DNA of 64,000 nucleotides from Notospermus geniculatus (Eukaryota; Nemertea; Pilidiophora; Heteronemertea; Lineidae): assembly GCA_002633025.1 (NCBI GenBank), contig NMRB01000147.1:41426-105425 (forward strand), written 5' to 3'. Below, piece after piece: positions 1 through 12,296 of this stretch. A program made the translations under genes and the position numbers. Positions within the stretch are counted from its first letter, which is position 1, and each line of letters opens with the position of its first letter. Under the pieces are notes generated by a model, which ran no database searches, was not told where the DNA came from, and saw nothing but the letters and a program-made list of their open reading frames with translations.

Positions 1-1739
1 GACGTGTGACGCACCCGTACCATACGCAATGAACTTACTTTCCGTGTGACTATATACGGAAGGTACACAGATAAAGGTAGGGTAATTGTGCAACGTACTA
101 CCTCGAGGACTACCATATTCCTCGGAAGTCGAAATGTAGTAGACAGAAGCTATTGTGGGGTGCCCTCACTGCAGTGCTAACTTACAAAAATGACACGGCC
201 ACATTTGAATTATGAGTGTGTTGGTTATGTTAGGGTGAAACTGTGATGACCCTATACACATAAACCGACCTATTGCCCATTTTCTTCAAAGTAAAATGGC
301 TTCAGAAAAAAAATGTGATCGATGAATTGACAATTCTCGAATTCGCAGATCTGTGCACTTCTGCCAAAATTGCCACCACAACCTCGATCTGAAATGAAAC
401 CAGCTGACGTGACGCAATCCATGATTCAGCAATGGTTGACTCTGACGCAACGTTGTCGAAGTCACTGTCATGGGGTTTTCTGCGTCACGTCATTCAGTTT
501 CACTTTAAGACCGAGGTTGTGGTTGCAATTTTGGCGGAATGCGCAGATCTTTCTCTTACGTCAATTTGAGAATTGTCTATGGAAAGGAGGGACAGGGACA
601 CTGATTGCCGATAGGGGAACTGGGACTTCTCAACCAATCTAGTGAAGTCACTGTCATTTTGAAATTCTCAAGTACATTGTGGCATTTCTTTATGGATGTG
701 TTGTAATTGGTGTCCAGCTGATTCGCTTGATTGAATCTCGTACAGACATGTTCGTGTACCACATGTGATGTAATCGATTTTATCTTCGTACCCACTCTGT
801 ACATGTAGTATTGTGCTGATGTCAAAATTGTGATATACCAAATAATTGATTGTTGATTCTTCCATATTCTGTATGGTGATTTTCTGTACAAAATTTGTAA
901 ATAATGTAGACTTCTCATCATCTCATCATGCATTGAGTGTTCAATGTGCGTGCAAGCATTCAACTTTTTTCAGGTTCAACATGAACTTGGGACTTGAGGG
1001 TGTGCCAAAAATGAATTAGACACAAATTTGACGACATCAAAATTAACAAGAAAATCAGATTTGTTTTGTCAGGGGGTATATTTTGATAAGAGGTGTACCA
1101 GTACCACCGATATTTTTCTGCGCCCTTATCAAAACTGTGTGAATCATTTAATCAAACTAATTGATGTCAAAGAACCTTTCTTGAATTTCTGCGATATTCC
1201 CATTCAATCTTGTATTGAGAAAATCTGTCTACTTTCCTGTTATAATTTAGTCCTAAGTCTTGCCTTCCATTCAGTTTTGATACATGCTATAGGTCTGCTT
1301 GAATCTGGGATCCTGGCAGTGTTGTCAAAGTGACAGTTTCATGCCCCCTTGCCTGCCCCAAACCTAAGAGGCAGGCAGGCATGCAGGATTGAAGCCTTTT
1401 TCTGTGTCCCTCTCCTGAGGAAGAGCTGTGAGGAATGCAACTTGAGAAGAACACGGTATTGTACATTTCCTTTCTTTTCAGTGTTTTTTGTGTTTTTTAA
1501 AAAACAATTTCAATGTTCCCATTTTGTTGTTTTCATAGGTTTCTTTGCAGCAGGGTGATTCTTGAGAGGGGGTCACTACCAGTGCCAGTGTCATTCACCC
1601 CATAGAAAGTATTGGGGTCTCGGCGGGATCCCACCACAGGATGGCCTTCCGAGTGGGATAAAGGCATCTGAGTGGCATCCCAGTGTCGAGTGAGGTCCAA
1701 GTTTAATAGCATATTGGGAATCCCACCACAGATACAGCA

Positions 1740-1929
1740 CAGGAGTTTGTCTAGAAATACATAAAAGAACGTTTTATTGATCACCCTGTATAGCTTGTGT
1801 ACAATATACACGGCCTACCGCCGTACACTATGGCGGTCGGCCGTGTACATTAGTACACATGCTATACACTATAATACAGGGTGATAAAAAAACTTTCTTT
1901 TATGTACGGTATTTCTAGACAAACTCCTG
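1740..1929. repeat. Foldback element, ~190 bp
   Basis: Large imperfect palindrome. The left arm begins CAGGAGTTTGTCTAGAAATA and the right arm ends with its complement; inner arms pair around tgatcaccctgta and tacagggtgat, and a central GGCCTACCGCC / GGCGGTCGGCC pairs again. The whole unit could form a near-continuous cruciform. A diverged copy is at 7138-7321. Confidence 0.7.
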
Positions 1930-1975
1930 TGACCACAGATGGCGGAATATCCCAGTGACATGAAGCCATCCCTAA

Positions 1976-2140
1976 GGCTGCAATCACACAGAGCTACATG
2001 TACGCTACACCAACACACCGGCAAAAATAGATATCTATTTTTGACGCCGGTTAATAATGGCTTCACGGGTGCAAGCCCTTTGTGAAGCCATTGTTATCCA
2101 GCGTGTCCGTGTAACATGTAGCTCTATCGTGATTGCAGCC
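1976..2140. repeat. Foldback element, ~165 bp
   Basis: Arms begin GGCTGCAATCAC and end GTGATTGCAGCC, followed inward by gagctacatgt and acatgtagctc. An extra 22-bp palindrome centred near 2031 (caaaaatagat / atctatttttg) is present here but absent from the matching copy at 7366-7497, so the loop differs between copies. Confidence 0.65.
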
Positions 2141-3240
2141 GAATGGGAGGTCCCAGTTGTGAGCATTGGGAATCCCACCTGGATCACATCCCATTGGGAT
2201 ACCAGTCCAGGGACATTTTCTATGGGGCATGGGCATGCAGTAGAACATCCACTAACCCCCCCCCCCCCNCCAAATCATCTGCAAACTTTTGCAGATGAGT
2301 TTGTTTGGGGAACCGATTCTTTTCTTTAATGTCTGTACTTGGAAGGATCTGTAAGCCGTAAAACAAGAGATTCTGGTCACCCAACTTGGGGGGGGGGGCT
2401 CAGGCCTTCTCACCCTGTCCTTATTGACCTGTTCAACTGCCCAGTACTCCCATTCAGTATCTGTTTCATGCTGGTCGTGGAAGTTATGAAAACTGTGTCA
2501 TCTATTTTAGGAAAGTATGTACCGGTAAGAGAATTGAAACCAATAAGAGTCGTCATCCTGCATAACACATTTTTTTACATAGACATTCATCGCTATCAGT
2601 ACATAGTGTAATGCTCTCTTCCGCACTCTGGTAGCTTGTGTGAGGAAATTGGAATGTGCCGTCAAGTGACATATTATACTTTCATCAGTAGGCCATGGTA
2701 GTGCAATGAATTTTTATGCCCATGAACTTCTGTTCAGTCTGCATATGATTTTAATAACTACATGTAACTTCTGTCATCATTATTCATCATTTTAGAAATT
2801 ATCTAATGGTATTATGCAAATAAATTGCACATTTTTCGAAGGCATGTGCAGTATATTTCCTGCCCAGGGAAAGAATGCAGACTCCATTACGATGCCATCC
2901 CAGTGTGAGAATCTGTCAAAATCATTCTCATTATGAGTCTCAGATTTATAAAAGATAGGCTAGTGAAGTGTTTGATATAAATCATCAAAAACCATTCAGC
3001 ACAGTGATTGTTCTAAGTAAACAGAAATGACTTGTGCATTACTCAGCGACAGGAGTGCTTTGAAGTGCTTTTAAAATTCGTCCAGTCATTGCATTGAGCT
3101 GAAAATTAAATTGTCATCTTATGAAACGATGAGGAGGTGAAGTGTACAAGACTCAGGGGTGGTCGCACCCCGTAGGTTTTGGATTGTGATGTCCAGTGGA
3201 ACTGCCAGTCGGAGATACTTCTTTAGGCTTCTTTGTATTT

Positions 3241-3784
3241 TAAAAAATGGTCCAGGGACCATGAGCTCATGCCACCTGGATTAGATGTAAAAGTCCTAGA
3301 TACGTGCATCAAAACATTCTAGCTATAGTAATTTTATAAGATGTGGCTTATAAGGCTATTTTCCAAGATGGCTGCCTGGCAGCCATATTTGATGTTCGAT
3401 CAGGCCGAAACTTGTTGTACACATGGGGTACCTACATTTGTAGATACATCATCCCACCAAATTAGAACAGTCTGGGCCAAAAGCCATAACACATCCCACC
3501 TAATATTGAACTTAGACCTCTGTGACCTTGAAAATTAGGTCAAATCTAAAACCCAGATTTGTGTATGTCATCATGTGTCCTTATTAGATGTACCTATATG
3601 TATGAATGATGAAAAGATGATGGATCCAAGATTCCAACTGATGGATAAGGTAGAATTGCACTTAGTTGAAGGTTTTAGGATTCTGCCCCTGGTGGTGGAA
3701 TGGACAATCAATTTGACCCCAATGTTTTCAAAATGTGCCCCTGACAAATCATCATGGTATAAGCTCAGCGAGGTGAGCTAAAAA
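3241..3784 (-). mobile_element. AGCTCACC modular repeat, diverged inverted copy
   Basis: Read on the minus strand it starts TTTTTAGCTCACC, shortly followed by GAGCT, and ends GAGCTCATGGTCCCTGGACC followed by a T run. These are the two ends of the family seen at 36225-37323. Internally it keeps the module words for the CAAGGTCACAGAGGTC block (near 3525) and the ggggcacattttg block. It is shorter than the plus-strand copies, with about one and a half modules. Non-coding. Confidence 0.7.
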
Positions 3785-4326
3785 AGACACAAGATCAATC
3801 TAATATTTTGATCATGATGGAATTCAAATCCACCTCTGGACAGAAGACAGACAACATTTCTCAAACTTCAGCAGGTGTCGGTGGTTACGCTCTACATCTA
3901 TGTATTGTAAGTGCAACTCTCTTGAACATTGCAATCCTGGTCGAATGACATCTGTTCCACCGATTTACACTGATGACCATGAAATGATTTTTTTTTCATT
4001 GACCTATTTACACTGATGACCGTGATAGGGGTTTTTGATCTGCTTCCTGGACACTCACCGAGTAAAAGTGTCATGATGTGCTAAAGTGTCATGATGTGCT
4101 TTCGTGATAATGGACATGTAGGCTTGTGTACACTTGCAAACTATAGTTTCTGTCAGTTTCAGGGGCCATTCCCAATGATTGGGCTTGATTGGGCTCTTCT
4201 GACATGGCCAGCACACTTGTCATGCTTGTGGCACGATGACTTTGGTGTGCTCCTGACCTCTTCCCTACCAATGTTACCCAGAGACCTGCGCACACACACG
4301 GCAAAAAGTTCAGTTTACTAGTGCAG

Positions 4327-4947
4327 ATATCAAATTATTCATGAATAAGAGCAATTCACTAATAATACAACAAAGTATAGATCTCAAACATGGTGCAAGT
4401 ATTTTACGATGGGCCCATGATGTGTTTTTCAAATTCATGTGTGCGAAAATGTGTGTAGGAATGTCAAGGACATCCCCAAACATCCGCCACTTTGATGACC
4501 TAGCTGTGCCAGTATGATTTGTGTCGTCTCTTCCCTGCACATTTGTGTCCTGTGCGGTCTTGCTCTACAGCTTGATCAGGCTGTGCAACGATCGAGTGGG
4601 TTTTATGAAGGATAGAGAGTTCAGGTGACCTCAAGCATGTCAAGCGTGGAGAGTTGTTCTATGTTGCACAATTGACCTCCCTTCCGCACCGTGCACCATC
4701 CGCGTACCACATACAGCATCATGCATGTATCGTCCCAGGCCTTGTCTTTTAATGCGAGCTAAAAAGTGCATGCACGTCGCAATCGATAGAAATTCTATTG
4801 TTTGCGAGGCGCATGCACTTTTTACTTCGCCTTAAAAGACAAGGCCTGATTGTCCTCGTATCTTCCGCGGACGTCACGCACCGCCGTGGAAGGCACGCAG
4901 TGAAGACGTAATCATACACCCATGTTGTGCAGACGTCATGCAGAAGA
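4327..4947. other. Linker between tandem copies I
   Basis: Sequence between the end of copy 1 and the point where copy 2 aligns to base 1. It probably belongs to the left part of the duplicated unit, whose first copy would lie before the window. No gene is seen; it contains the foldback element 4736-4848. Confidence 0.6.
4736..4848. mobile_element. Foldback MITE, hAT-like ends
   Basis: 113-bp palindromic element. Arms begin CAGGCCTTGTCTTTTAA and continue through taaaaagtgcatgc; the right arm is the near-perfect complement. The loop is about 30 bp around cgatagaaattctat. Flanks ATCGTCC (left) and ATTGTCC (right) differ at one base and may be an aged 7- or 8-bp target duplication. CAGG ends resemble hAT elements, but assignment is uncertain. 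Confidence 0.6.
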
Positions 4948-5360
4948 GACGTGTGACGCACCCGTACCATACGCAATGAACTTACTTTACGTGTGACATA
5001 TACGGAAGGTACACAGATAAAGGTAGAGTAATTGTGCAACGTACTACCTCGAGGACTACCATATTCCTCGGAAGTCGAAATGTAGTACCTTTTTATACCA
5101 TCAGATCAGAAGCTATTGTGCGGTGCCCTCACTGTATTGCTAACTTACAAAAATGACACGGCCACATTTGAATTATGAGTGTGTTGGTTATGTTAGGGTG
5201 AAACTGTGATGACCCTATACACACAAACCGACCTACATGTACCATTTTCTTCAAAGTAAAATGACTTACAGAAAAAAAATGTGATCGATGAATTGACAAT
5301 TCTCGAATTCGCAGATCTGCGCACTTCCGCCAAAATTGCAACCACAACCTCGATCTGAAA

Positions 5361-5776
5361 CAAGGCTCAAAATAAGCGGTATCGCATCGCAATTTGCGAC
5401 AGAAAAATCAGAAAGTGCGATATAGTCGAGGAGGTACATTTGCAAAATTGCTATACATCGTTTTCAAGTAGAGACAGCCGTGGCTGGCCAGCAGCGGCCG
5501 TCGAGGAGTCAGTAATACATAGTTCATCGGCAACTAACAACACCAACCAAACCTCGCTTTCATGATTGTTACTCATGAGTCACAGTATGTTCGCCATGCA
5601 TGCGTAAGTGTTGTTGTGTGCGAGGTTGACATCAACAGCCATGCAATATGGCTTCCACTGTTGAACATGTTGAATGGACAAAAAAGTTGCTACACAAAGT
5701 ACCAAAATTGCGAATCAAGTGGAACCCTTCATTGGCAATTTTGCTACACAAGTAAAAAAAGTTATTTTGAGCCTTG
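5361..5776. mobile_element. hAT5-like non-autonomous transposon, 416 bp
   Basis: Inverted terminal repeats CAAGGCTCAAAATAA and TTATTTTGAGCCTTG are perfect over 15 bp. The element is flanked by TGAAA at 5356-5360 and 5777-5781. The empty site in tandem copy 1 has one TGAAA (390-394) in the same context, which proves the ends and the 5-bp duplication. CA...TG ends with GGCTC resemble hAT transposons, and a 5-bp duplication fits the hAT5 group known from marine invertebrates. The interior has no transposase frame and holds repeated caaaattgctacac words. Confidence 0.85.
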
Positions 5777-7137
5777 TGAAATGAAACCAGCTGACGTGAC
5801 GCAATCCATGATTCAGCAGTGGTTGACTCTGACGCAACGTTGTCGAAGTCACTGTCATGGGGTTCTCTGCGTCACGTCATTCAGTTTCGCTTTAAGACCG
5901 AGGTTGTGGTTGCAATTTCGGCGGAAGAGCACAGATTTTCTCGTTTACGTCAATTTGAGAATTGTCTTTGGAAAGGAGGGACAGGGACACTGATTGCCGA
6001 TAGGGGAACTGGGACTTCTCAACCAATCTAGTGAGTCACTGTCATTTTGAAATTCTCAAGTACATTGTGGCATTTCTTTATGGATGTGTTGTAATTGGTG
6101 TCCAGCTGATTCGCTTGATTGAATCTCGTACAGACATGTTCGTGTACCACATGTGATGTAATCGATTTTATCTTCGTACCCACTCTGTACATGTAGTATT
6201 GTGCTGATGTCAAAATTGTGATATACCAAATAATTGATTGTTGATTCTTCCATATTCTGTATGGTGATTTTCTGTACAAAATTGTAAATAATGTAGACTT
6301 CTCATCATCCATTCATGCATTGAGTGTTCAATGTGCGTGCAAGCATTCAACTTTTTTCAGGTTCAACATGAACTTGGGACTTGAGGGTGTGCCAAAAATG
6401 AATTAGACACAAATTTGACGACATCAAAATTAACAAGAAAATCAGATTTGTTTTGTCAGGGGGTATATTTTGATAAGACGTGTACCAGTACCACCGATAT
6501 TTTTCTGCACCCTTATCAAAACTGTGTGAATCATGTAATCAAACTAATTGATGTCAAAGAACTTTTCTTGAATTTCTGCGATATTCCCATTCAATCTTGT
6601 ATTGTGAAAATCTGCCTAATTTCCTAGTCCTAAGTCTTGCCTTCCATTCAGTTTTGATACATGCTATAGGTCTGCTTGAATCTGGGATCCTGGCAGTGAT
6701 GTCAGAGTGACAGTTTCATGCCCCCTTGCCTGCCCCAAACCTAAGAGGCAGGCAGGCATGCAGGATCGAAGCCTTTTTCTGTGTCCCTCTCCTGAGGAAG
6801 AGCTGTGAGGAATGCAACTTGAGAAGAACACGGTATTGTACATTTCCTTTCTTTTCAGTGGTTTTTTTGTGTTTTTTTTAAAAAACAATTTCAATGTTCC
6901 CATTTTGTTGTTTTCATATGTGAGTATTCTTTGCAGCAGGGTGATTCTTGAGACGGATCACTACCAGTGCCAGTGGCATTCACCCCATAGAGAAAGTATT
7001 GGGGTCTCAGGGGGATCCCACCACAGGATGGCCTTCCGAGTGGGATAAAGGCATCCGAGTGGCATCCCAGTGTCGAGTGAGGTCCAAGTTGTGAGCATAT
7101 TGGGAATCCCACCACAAGATGGATCCCACCACAGACA

Positions 7138-7321
7138 CAGGAGTTTGTGTAGAAATACATATAAAAGAATGTTTTATTGATCACCCTGTATAACGTGCGT
7201 GTGTACAATGTACACGGCCTACGGTCCGCCGTACACTATGGCGGTCGGCCGTGTACATAAGTACACACGCTATACAGGGTGATAAAAAAACGTTCTTTTA
7301 TGTGCGGTATTTCTACTCCTG
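7138..7321. repeat. Foldback element, counterpart of 1740-1929
   Basis: Palindromic arms CAGGAGTTTGTGTAGAAATA and the complement ending ctcctg. The right arm has lost the bases that match gtctaga in the first copy. Confidence 0.65.
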
Positions 7322-7365
7322 TGACCACAGATGGCCTTATCCCAATGACATGAAGCCATCCCTAA

Positions 7366-7497
7366 GGCTGCAGTCACACTGAGCTACACATTACACCAAC
7401 ACGCCGGGTAACAATGACTTCACAGGCGCAAGCCCTTTGTGAAGCCATTGTTATCCAGCGTGTCCATGTAACATGTAGCTCTATCATGATTGCAGCC
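7366..7497. repeat. Foldback element, counterpart of 1976-2140
   Basis: Arms GGCTGCAGTCAC and the complement ending gattgcagcc. It lacks the 22-bp internal palindrome present in the first copy. Confidence 0.6.
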
Positions 7498-8657
7498 GAA
7501 TGGGATCAGGTGAGGTCCCAGTTGTGAGCATTGGGAATCCCACCAGGATCCCATCCCATTGGGATACCAGTGACATCTTCTACATGTCATGTATGGGGCA
7601 TGGGCGTGCAGTAGAACATCCACTAAATCCCCCATCTAAATCCAAATCATCTGCAAACTTTGCGGACGAGTTTGGCAAACCGATTCTTTTCTTTACTGTT
7701 AATATGTCTGTACTTGGAAGGATCTGTAAGCCGTAAAACAAGAGAATCTGGTCACCCAACTTGGGGGGGGGGGGGGGGCCNGAGATTCTGGTCACCCAAC
7801 TTGGGGGGGGGGGCTCAGGCCTTCTCACCCTGTCCTTATTGACCTGTTCAACTGCCCAGTGCTCCCATTCAGTATCTGTTTCATGCTGGTCGTGGAAGTT
7901 ATGAAAACTGTGTCATCTATTTTAGGAAAGTATGTACCGGTAAGAGAATTGAAACCAATAAGAGTCGTCATCCTGCATAACACAATTTTTTACATAGACA
8001 TTCATCGCTATCAGTACACAGTGCAATGCTCTCTTCCGCACTCTGGTAGCTTGTGTGAGGAAATTGGAATGTGCCGTCAAGTGACATATTATACGTTCAT
8101 CAGTAGGCCATGGTAGTGCAATGAATTTTTATGCCCATGAACTTCTGTTCAGTCTGCATATGATTTTAATAACTAACTTCTGTCATCATTATTCATCATT
8201 TTAGAAATTATCTAATGGTATTATGCAAATAAATTGCACATTTTTCGAAGGCATGTGCAGTATATTTCCTGCCCAGGGAAAGAATGCAGACTCCATTATA
8301 CGATGCCATCCCAGTTCAGTGTGAGAATCTGTCAAAATCATTCTCATTATGAGTCTCAGATTTATAAAAGATAGGCAAGTGAAGTGTTTGATATAAATCA
8401 TCAAAAACCATTCAGCACAGTGATTGTTCTAAGTAAACAGAAATGACTTGTGCATTACTCAGCGACAGGAGTGCTTTGAAGTGCTTTTAAAATTCGTCCA
8501 GTCATTGCATTGAGCTGAAAATTAAATTGTCATCTTATGAAAGGATGAGGTGAAGTGTACAAGACTCAGGGGTGGTCGCACCCCGTAGGTTTTGGATTGT
8601 GATGTCCAGTGGAACTGCCAGTCGGTCGGAGATACTTCTTTAGGCTTCTTTGTATTT

Positions 8658-9204
8658 TAAAAAATGGTCCAGGGACCATGAGCTCATGCCACCTTGATTA
8701 GATGTAAAAGTCCTAGATACGTGCATCAAAACATTCTAGCTGTAGTAATTTTATAAGATGTGGCTTATAAGGCTATTTTCCAAGATGGCTGCCTGGCAGC
8801 CATATTTGATGTTCGATCAGGCCGAAACTTGTTGTACACATGGGGTACCTACATTTGTAGATGCATCATCATCCCACCAAATTAGAAAAGTCTGGGCCAA
8901 AAGCCATAAAACATCCCACCTAATTTTGAACTTAGACCTCTGTGACCTTGAAAATTAGGTCAAATCTAAAACCCAGATTTGTGTATGTCATCATGTGTCC
9001 TTATTAGATGTACCTATATGTATGAATGATGAAAAGATGATGGATCCAAGATTCCAACTGATGGATAAGGTAGAATTGCACTTAGTTGAAGGTTTTAGGC
9101 TTCTGCCCCTGGTGGTGGAATGGACAATCAATTTGACCCCAATGTTTTCAAAATGTGCCCCTGACAAATCATCATGGTATAAGCTCAGAGAGGTGAGCTA
9201 AAAA
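8658..9204 (-). mobile_element. AGCTCACC modular repeat, inverted copy 2
   Basis: Tandem counterpart of 3241-3784 with the same ends on the minus strand (start near 9200, terminal CATGGTCC palindrome near 8666). Confidence 0.7.
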
Positions 9205-9746
9205 AGACACAAGATCAATCTAATATTTTGATCACGATGGAATTCAAATCCACCTCTGGACAGAAGACAGACAACATTTCTCAAACTTCAGCAGGTGTCG
9301 GTGGTTACGCTCTACATCTATGTATTGTAAGTGCAACTCTCTTGAATATTGCAATCCTGGTCGAATGACATCTGTTCCACCGATTTACACTGATGACCAT
9401 GAGATGATTTTTTTTTCATTGACCTATTTACACTGATGACCGTGATAGGGGTTTTTGATCTGCTTCCTGGACACTCACCGAGTAAAAGTGTCATGATGTG
9501 CTAAAATTGTCATGATGTGCTTTCGTGATAATGGACATGTAGGCTTGTGTACACTTGCAAACCTAGTTTCTGTCAGTTTCAGGGGCCATTCCCAATGATT
9601 GGGCTTGATTGGGCTCTTCTGACATGGCCAGCACACTTGTCATGCTTGTGGCATGATGACTTTGGTGTGCTCCTGACCTCTTCCCTACCAATGTTACCCA
9701 GAGACCTGCGCACACACACGGCAAAAAGTTCAGTTTACTAGTGCAG

Positions 9747-10834
9747 GTCTAACTGCATGATGGCCGTATACTAGCCCGGAAAATGAGATCGATAACGGTT
9801 TTCTGGCTAATTATGAAAATAGTATATTATTCACTTTATTACATACGTTTTATTTCTACTTGGTCTAATTTTACGAAAAATGCACTTGACCTGTATTTAG
9901 GAGGAAAAAGCTTTTGATTCCGCTGTTAGTGGGGGACTAGGCCTAGGTTAAATTTGTTTCTCTTGAAGTCGCTTATTCAAGGTCATTCTTCGAATAAAGA
10001 AATAATTTAAATTGGAGTTGCAAAGTAAACCCCATACCTATCTTACAAGACTGTTTGTGAAGTTGCAGTCAGACTGACCAACGAGGAGCTTTTGTTTCTG
10101 TTCCATATCTGGATTAAAACTTGTTTGGCAGGTCTTCCAATTGGCAACACTGCATTTTGGTGAAATATTGCATAAGGTTTTGTAACTAAGTTTTCATTCT
10201 GCGCCAATTATAGACTTCATTGTGAGCGATAATGCTAGCCAGCAAGTGGGCAGTAAAAACCCTGTGCGCTTGACCAATTTCGTTAAGAATGATTTTGTGG
10301 GATTTCGCTAGTCATTCAATTTGCAAGAGGAATTCTATAGACCTGTGCTTTGAAAGCTAGGCCATGTATAAAGGTTGAACGTAGTATACATGCCTAGCGT
10401 CTTTCATGTACCTGACTATCCTGTGCTAATGTACATGTACATAGTTTATTTACTGAGTGGTTTTATACAAGTCAGTCACGTTCTTTCAATCGAAATGATC
10501 CGACTTGAGCTTGATTGATTTTAAGACCTTGATTTGGCTGTTCAATTGTCAACAAGATAGCACCATGACCATCATATTCTTCACTCGAGCAAAAATATTT
10601 CACTCTATATACCCTACTCTACTTCCTCTGTAAAACATCTTGGGTACAACTAAACTACGCCCAGGATAAATGTTGTGTAATAGCTTGTACCCTGGGTAGG
10701 TTACTTCAGTCGCACAACATTGGGTCGTTCACTTGCCCAGGACAACTTTTACCCTTCCAATCAACTTCTATGGCGTCCTCTCTTGAAGGGTAAAAATATC
10801 TGATAAACCTAACTTTTTTTCGTGCCCCCTTCAG
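9747..10834. other. Single-copy sequence, no gene seen
   Basis: Sequence to the right of tandem pair I. No long frame, no inverted-repeat element with clear ends and no RNA gene could be supported. Confidence 0.5.
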
Positions 10835-11013
10835 CTTTCATTCCCTTGGAGCATAAACTTTCAAGTGGAATCACCTTGAATAATGTCTTGACAAAAATCA
10901 TCGCCTTCGGTTATCTTGATCAATCAGCTAACAAATTGCCGGAGTTTTCTCTCTTTGTGAAGTATATGAACCATGGAGATAATATGTTTGTTCTTCAAGA
11001 ATTGCACTCATAA
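10835..11013 (+). CDS. Possible terminal coding exon, unknown protein
   Basis: A pyrimidine-rich tract ending in ttcag (10830-10834) is followed by an open frame to a TAA at 11011-11013. The 179-nt exon would begin with two bases completing a split codon (phase 1 intron). The predicted tail of about 59 residues includes IPLEHKLSSGITLNNVLTKI and ends VLQELHS. The composition is protein-like, but there is no second copy to test for synonymous change and no family is recognised. No upstream exon was found. It may be chance. Confidence 0.3.
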
Positions 11014-12283
11014 TCATACAACGCGAGTCGATTCAGAAAAGCTGCTGTTGTCTGTCTGAGTGATTGTTTCAAACCTTCTGTTCAGCAACGTCGGTTTACT
11101 TCACTTGTGCTTGTGGTTCCACATTTGTGTACCTGTACATCTATTCTGAACATCATCTATTTTTAAAGCGGGGAACACGTCTCCATCATGTCCGATGTGG
11201 CCGTCCATGGTATGGCAATCAGAGGCGTATTTCCGGCAGACCGTTTTGTTTGTGGCGTCTGGCTTAGAGGAAGTCTCTGTGTTGAAAGCAATGTGTGCTG
11301 TTAGTGGAGCCTCTCTGCTCCTCCAACAAGCGCTTGGTCAGACAAAGTTCAAGGTACCCCATCCCATTTGTTGACTTAAGATGGTGTTTTGGTCAGGCGC
11401 TATCTCGTTCTCCGTTCATGGGGCCGACTATCTTCAATCTGATGCCTTCCTTCATGTTTTCTTGGTTGCGTTCTGTCTGAGACAACAAACGTCATTGTTC
11501 AAGATAAGACACAGGAAATCATCACTTCAGACGCCTGTAGTTTACAAATGAGGTGACAGATACCTGTATACTCTGTTTCATGTACCTGTATGCTCCGTTT
11601 CGAACTAAGGAACAGGAAGTAAAGAGACCAAAAAATGTGTTACCTTGACTCTTCTTTTGTACTGTAAACCCTATATCTCACAACTGCATTTTCTTTGGAG
11701 GGAGGCATGGAAGAGGATGATTTGAAAAAATCAACTTGAAATCAATTAGGCATGTATATCAACAACATCACAAGAAATACAGCAAACAAGAACAGTATGT
11801 TACCTGTGCGGCGTGTGCCGTGTTCAATCTTTCTAATTATAAATCTAGTATTTTTGAGGGAGGGTGCATGATACTCATTGCAGACAAAACTTATCATTAT
11901 CAATTCCCCATGCATGTATGAATGGAACTGAGGCAAATATAAAAAGAACCAGTTTAGCCATCAGTGTTCTCCAAAAACCATACAAAAACCATAATTCCTT
12001 CAAAGATTTGGCTGGGTCGGGTGGCAAATTTTTTGTGTGGCTGTTAATGTTGAATTAAATTTTTGGCTGATGGGGGCCTGGGGCCTTGAGCTAAAAACAA
12101 CATGTGGAAGACAACTGAATATTGTTGTATTATTCAGCTACATATCTGTAAAACCCTGTTTGGTGAACTTTGCGATGTTCTTGCATTGCTCATCGTGAAA
12201 AGTTTCAAATTTATACTTCACCATTTTTTAAGTAGCGTATAAGTTTCTCTGGTTGATTCATAAAAGTGTGTTTACTGTCAATC
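11014..12283. other. Single-copy sequence, no gene seen
   Basis: Several short frames occur but none has splice support or recognisable composition. No mobile element with clear ends was seen. Confidence 0.45.
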
Positions 12284-12296
12284 TTTTTATCCATAG

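Larger units (their letters stand above)
1600..2225. mobile_element. CCATAGAAAATA-type MITE, enlarged by nested foldbacks
   Basis: Member of a family whose ends are CCATAGAAA and its complement TTTTCTATGG, with many GGGATCCCA and GGGAATCCCA words inside. Here the left half (1600-1735) and right half (2141-2225) are separated by two foldback structures, 1740-1929 and 1976-2140. Simple copies without these inserts are at 12719-12911 and 21529-21721. No protein is encoded. Confidence 0.6.
1..4326. repeat. Tandem segment I, copy 1
   Basis: This stretch aligns base for base, with scattered substitutions and small indels, to 4948-9746 in the same orientation; base 1 matches base 4948. The alignment ends at the shared word gtgcag (4321-4326 and 9741-9746). 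The period is 4947 bp, so the left end lies outside the window. The copies differ by a few percent and by one clean 416-bp insertion in copy 2 (5361-5776). No open frame is preserved between copies in a way that suggests a gene; short frames shift or stop. It contains foldback elements and an inverted copy of the AGCTCACC modular repeat. It could be a true duplication or two alleles laid end to end. Confidence 0.9.
6985..7595. mobile_element. CCATAGAAAATA-type MITE, copy 2 of enlarged form
   Basis: Counterpart of 1600-2225 in tandem copy 2, with the same nested foldbacks at 7138-7321 and 7366-7497. The right end is eroded (cttctacatgtcatgtatgg in place of ttttctatgg). Confidence 0.55.
4948..9746. 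repeat. Tandem segment I, copy 2
   Basis: Second copy of the segment at 1-4326. It is longer because of the inserted element at 5361-5776 and a small duplication around the n at 7781, where an agattctggtcacccaac word and a G run occur twice; that local repeat looks like a misassembly at a homopolymer. After 9746 the sequence is single-copy. Confidence 0.9.

Noticed and set aside
5562-5993. 143-codon plus-strand frame
   Set aside because: Created by the hAT-like insertion reading into flanking DNA; tandem copy 1 lacks the first half and the remainder is not conserved.
7745-7812. Genuine short tandem duplication beside the n at 7781
   Set aside because: Repeats the same words on each side of an n within G runs, most simply an assembly error; tandem copy 1 has it once.
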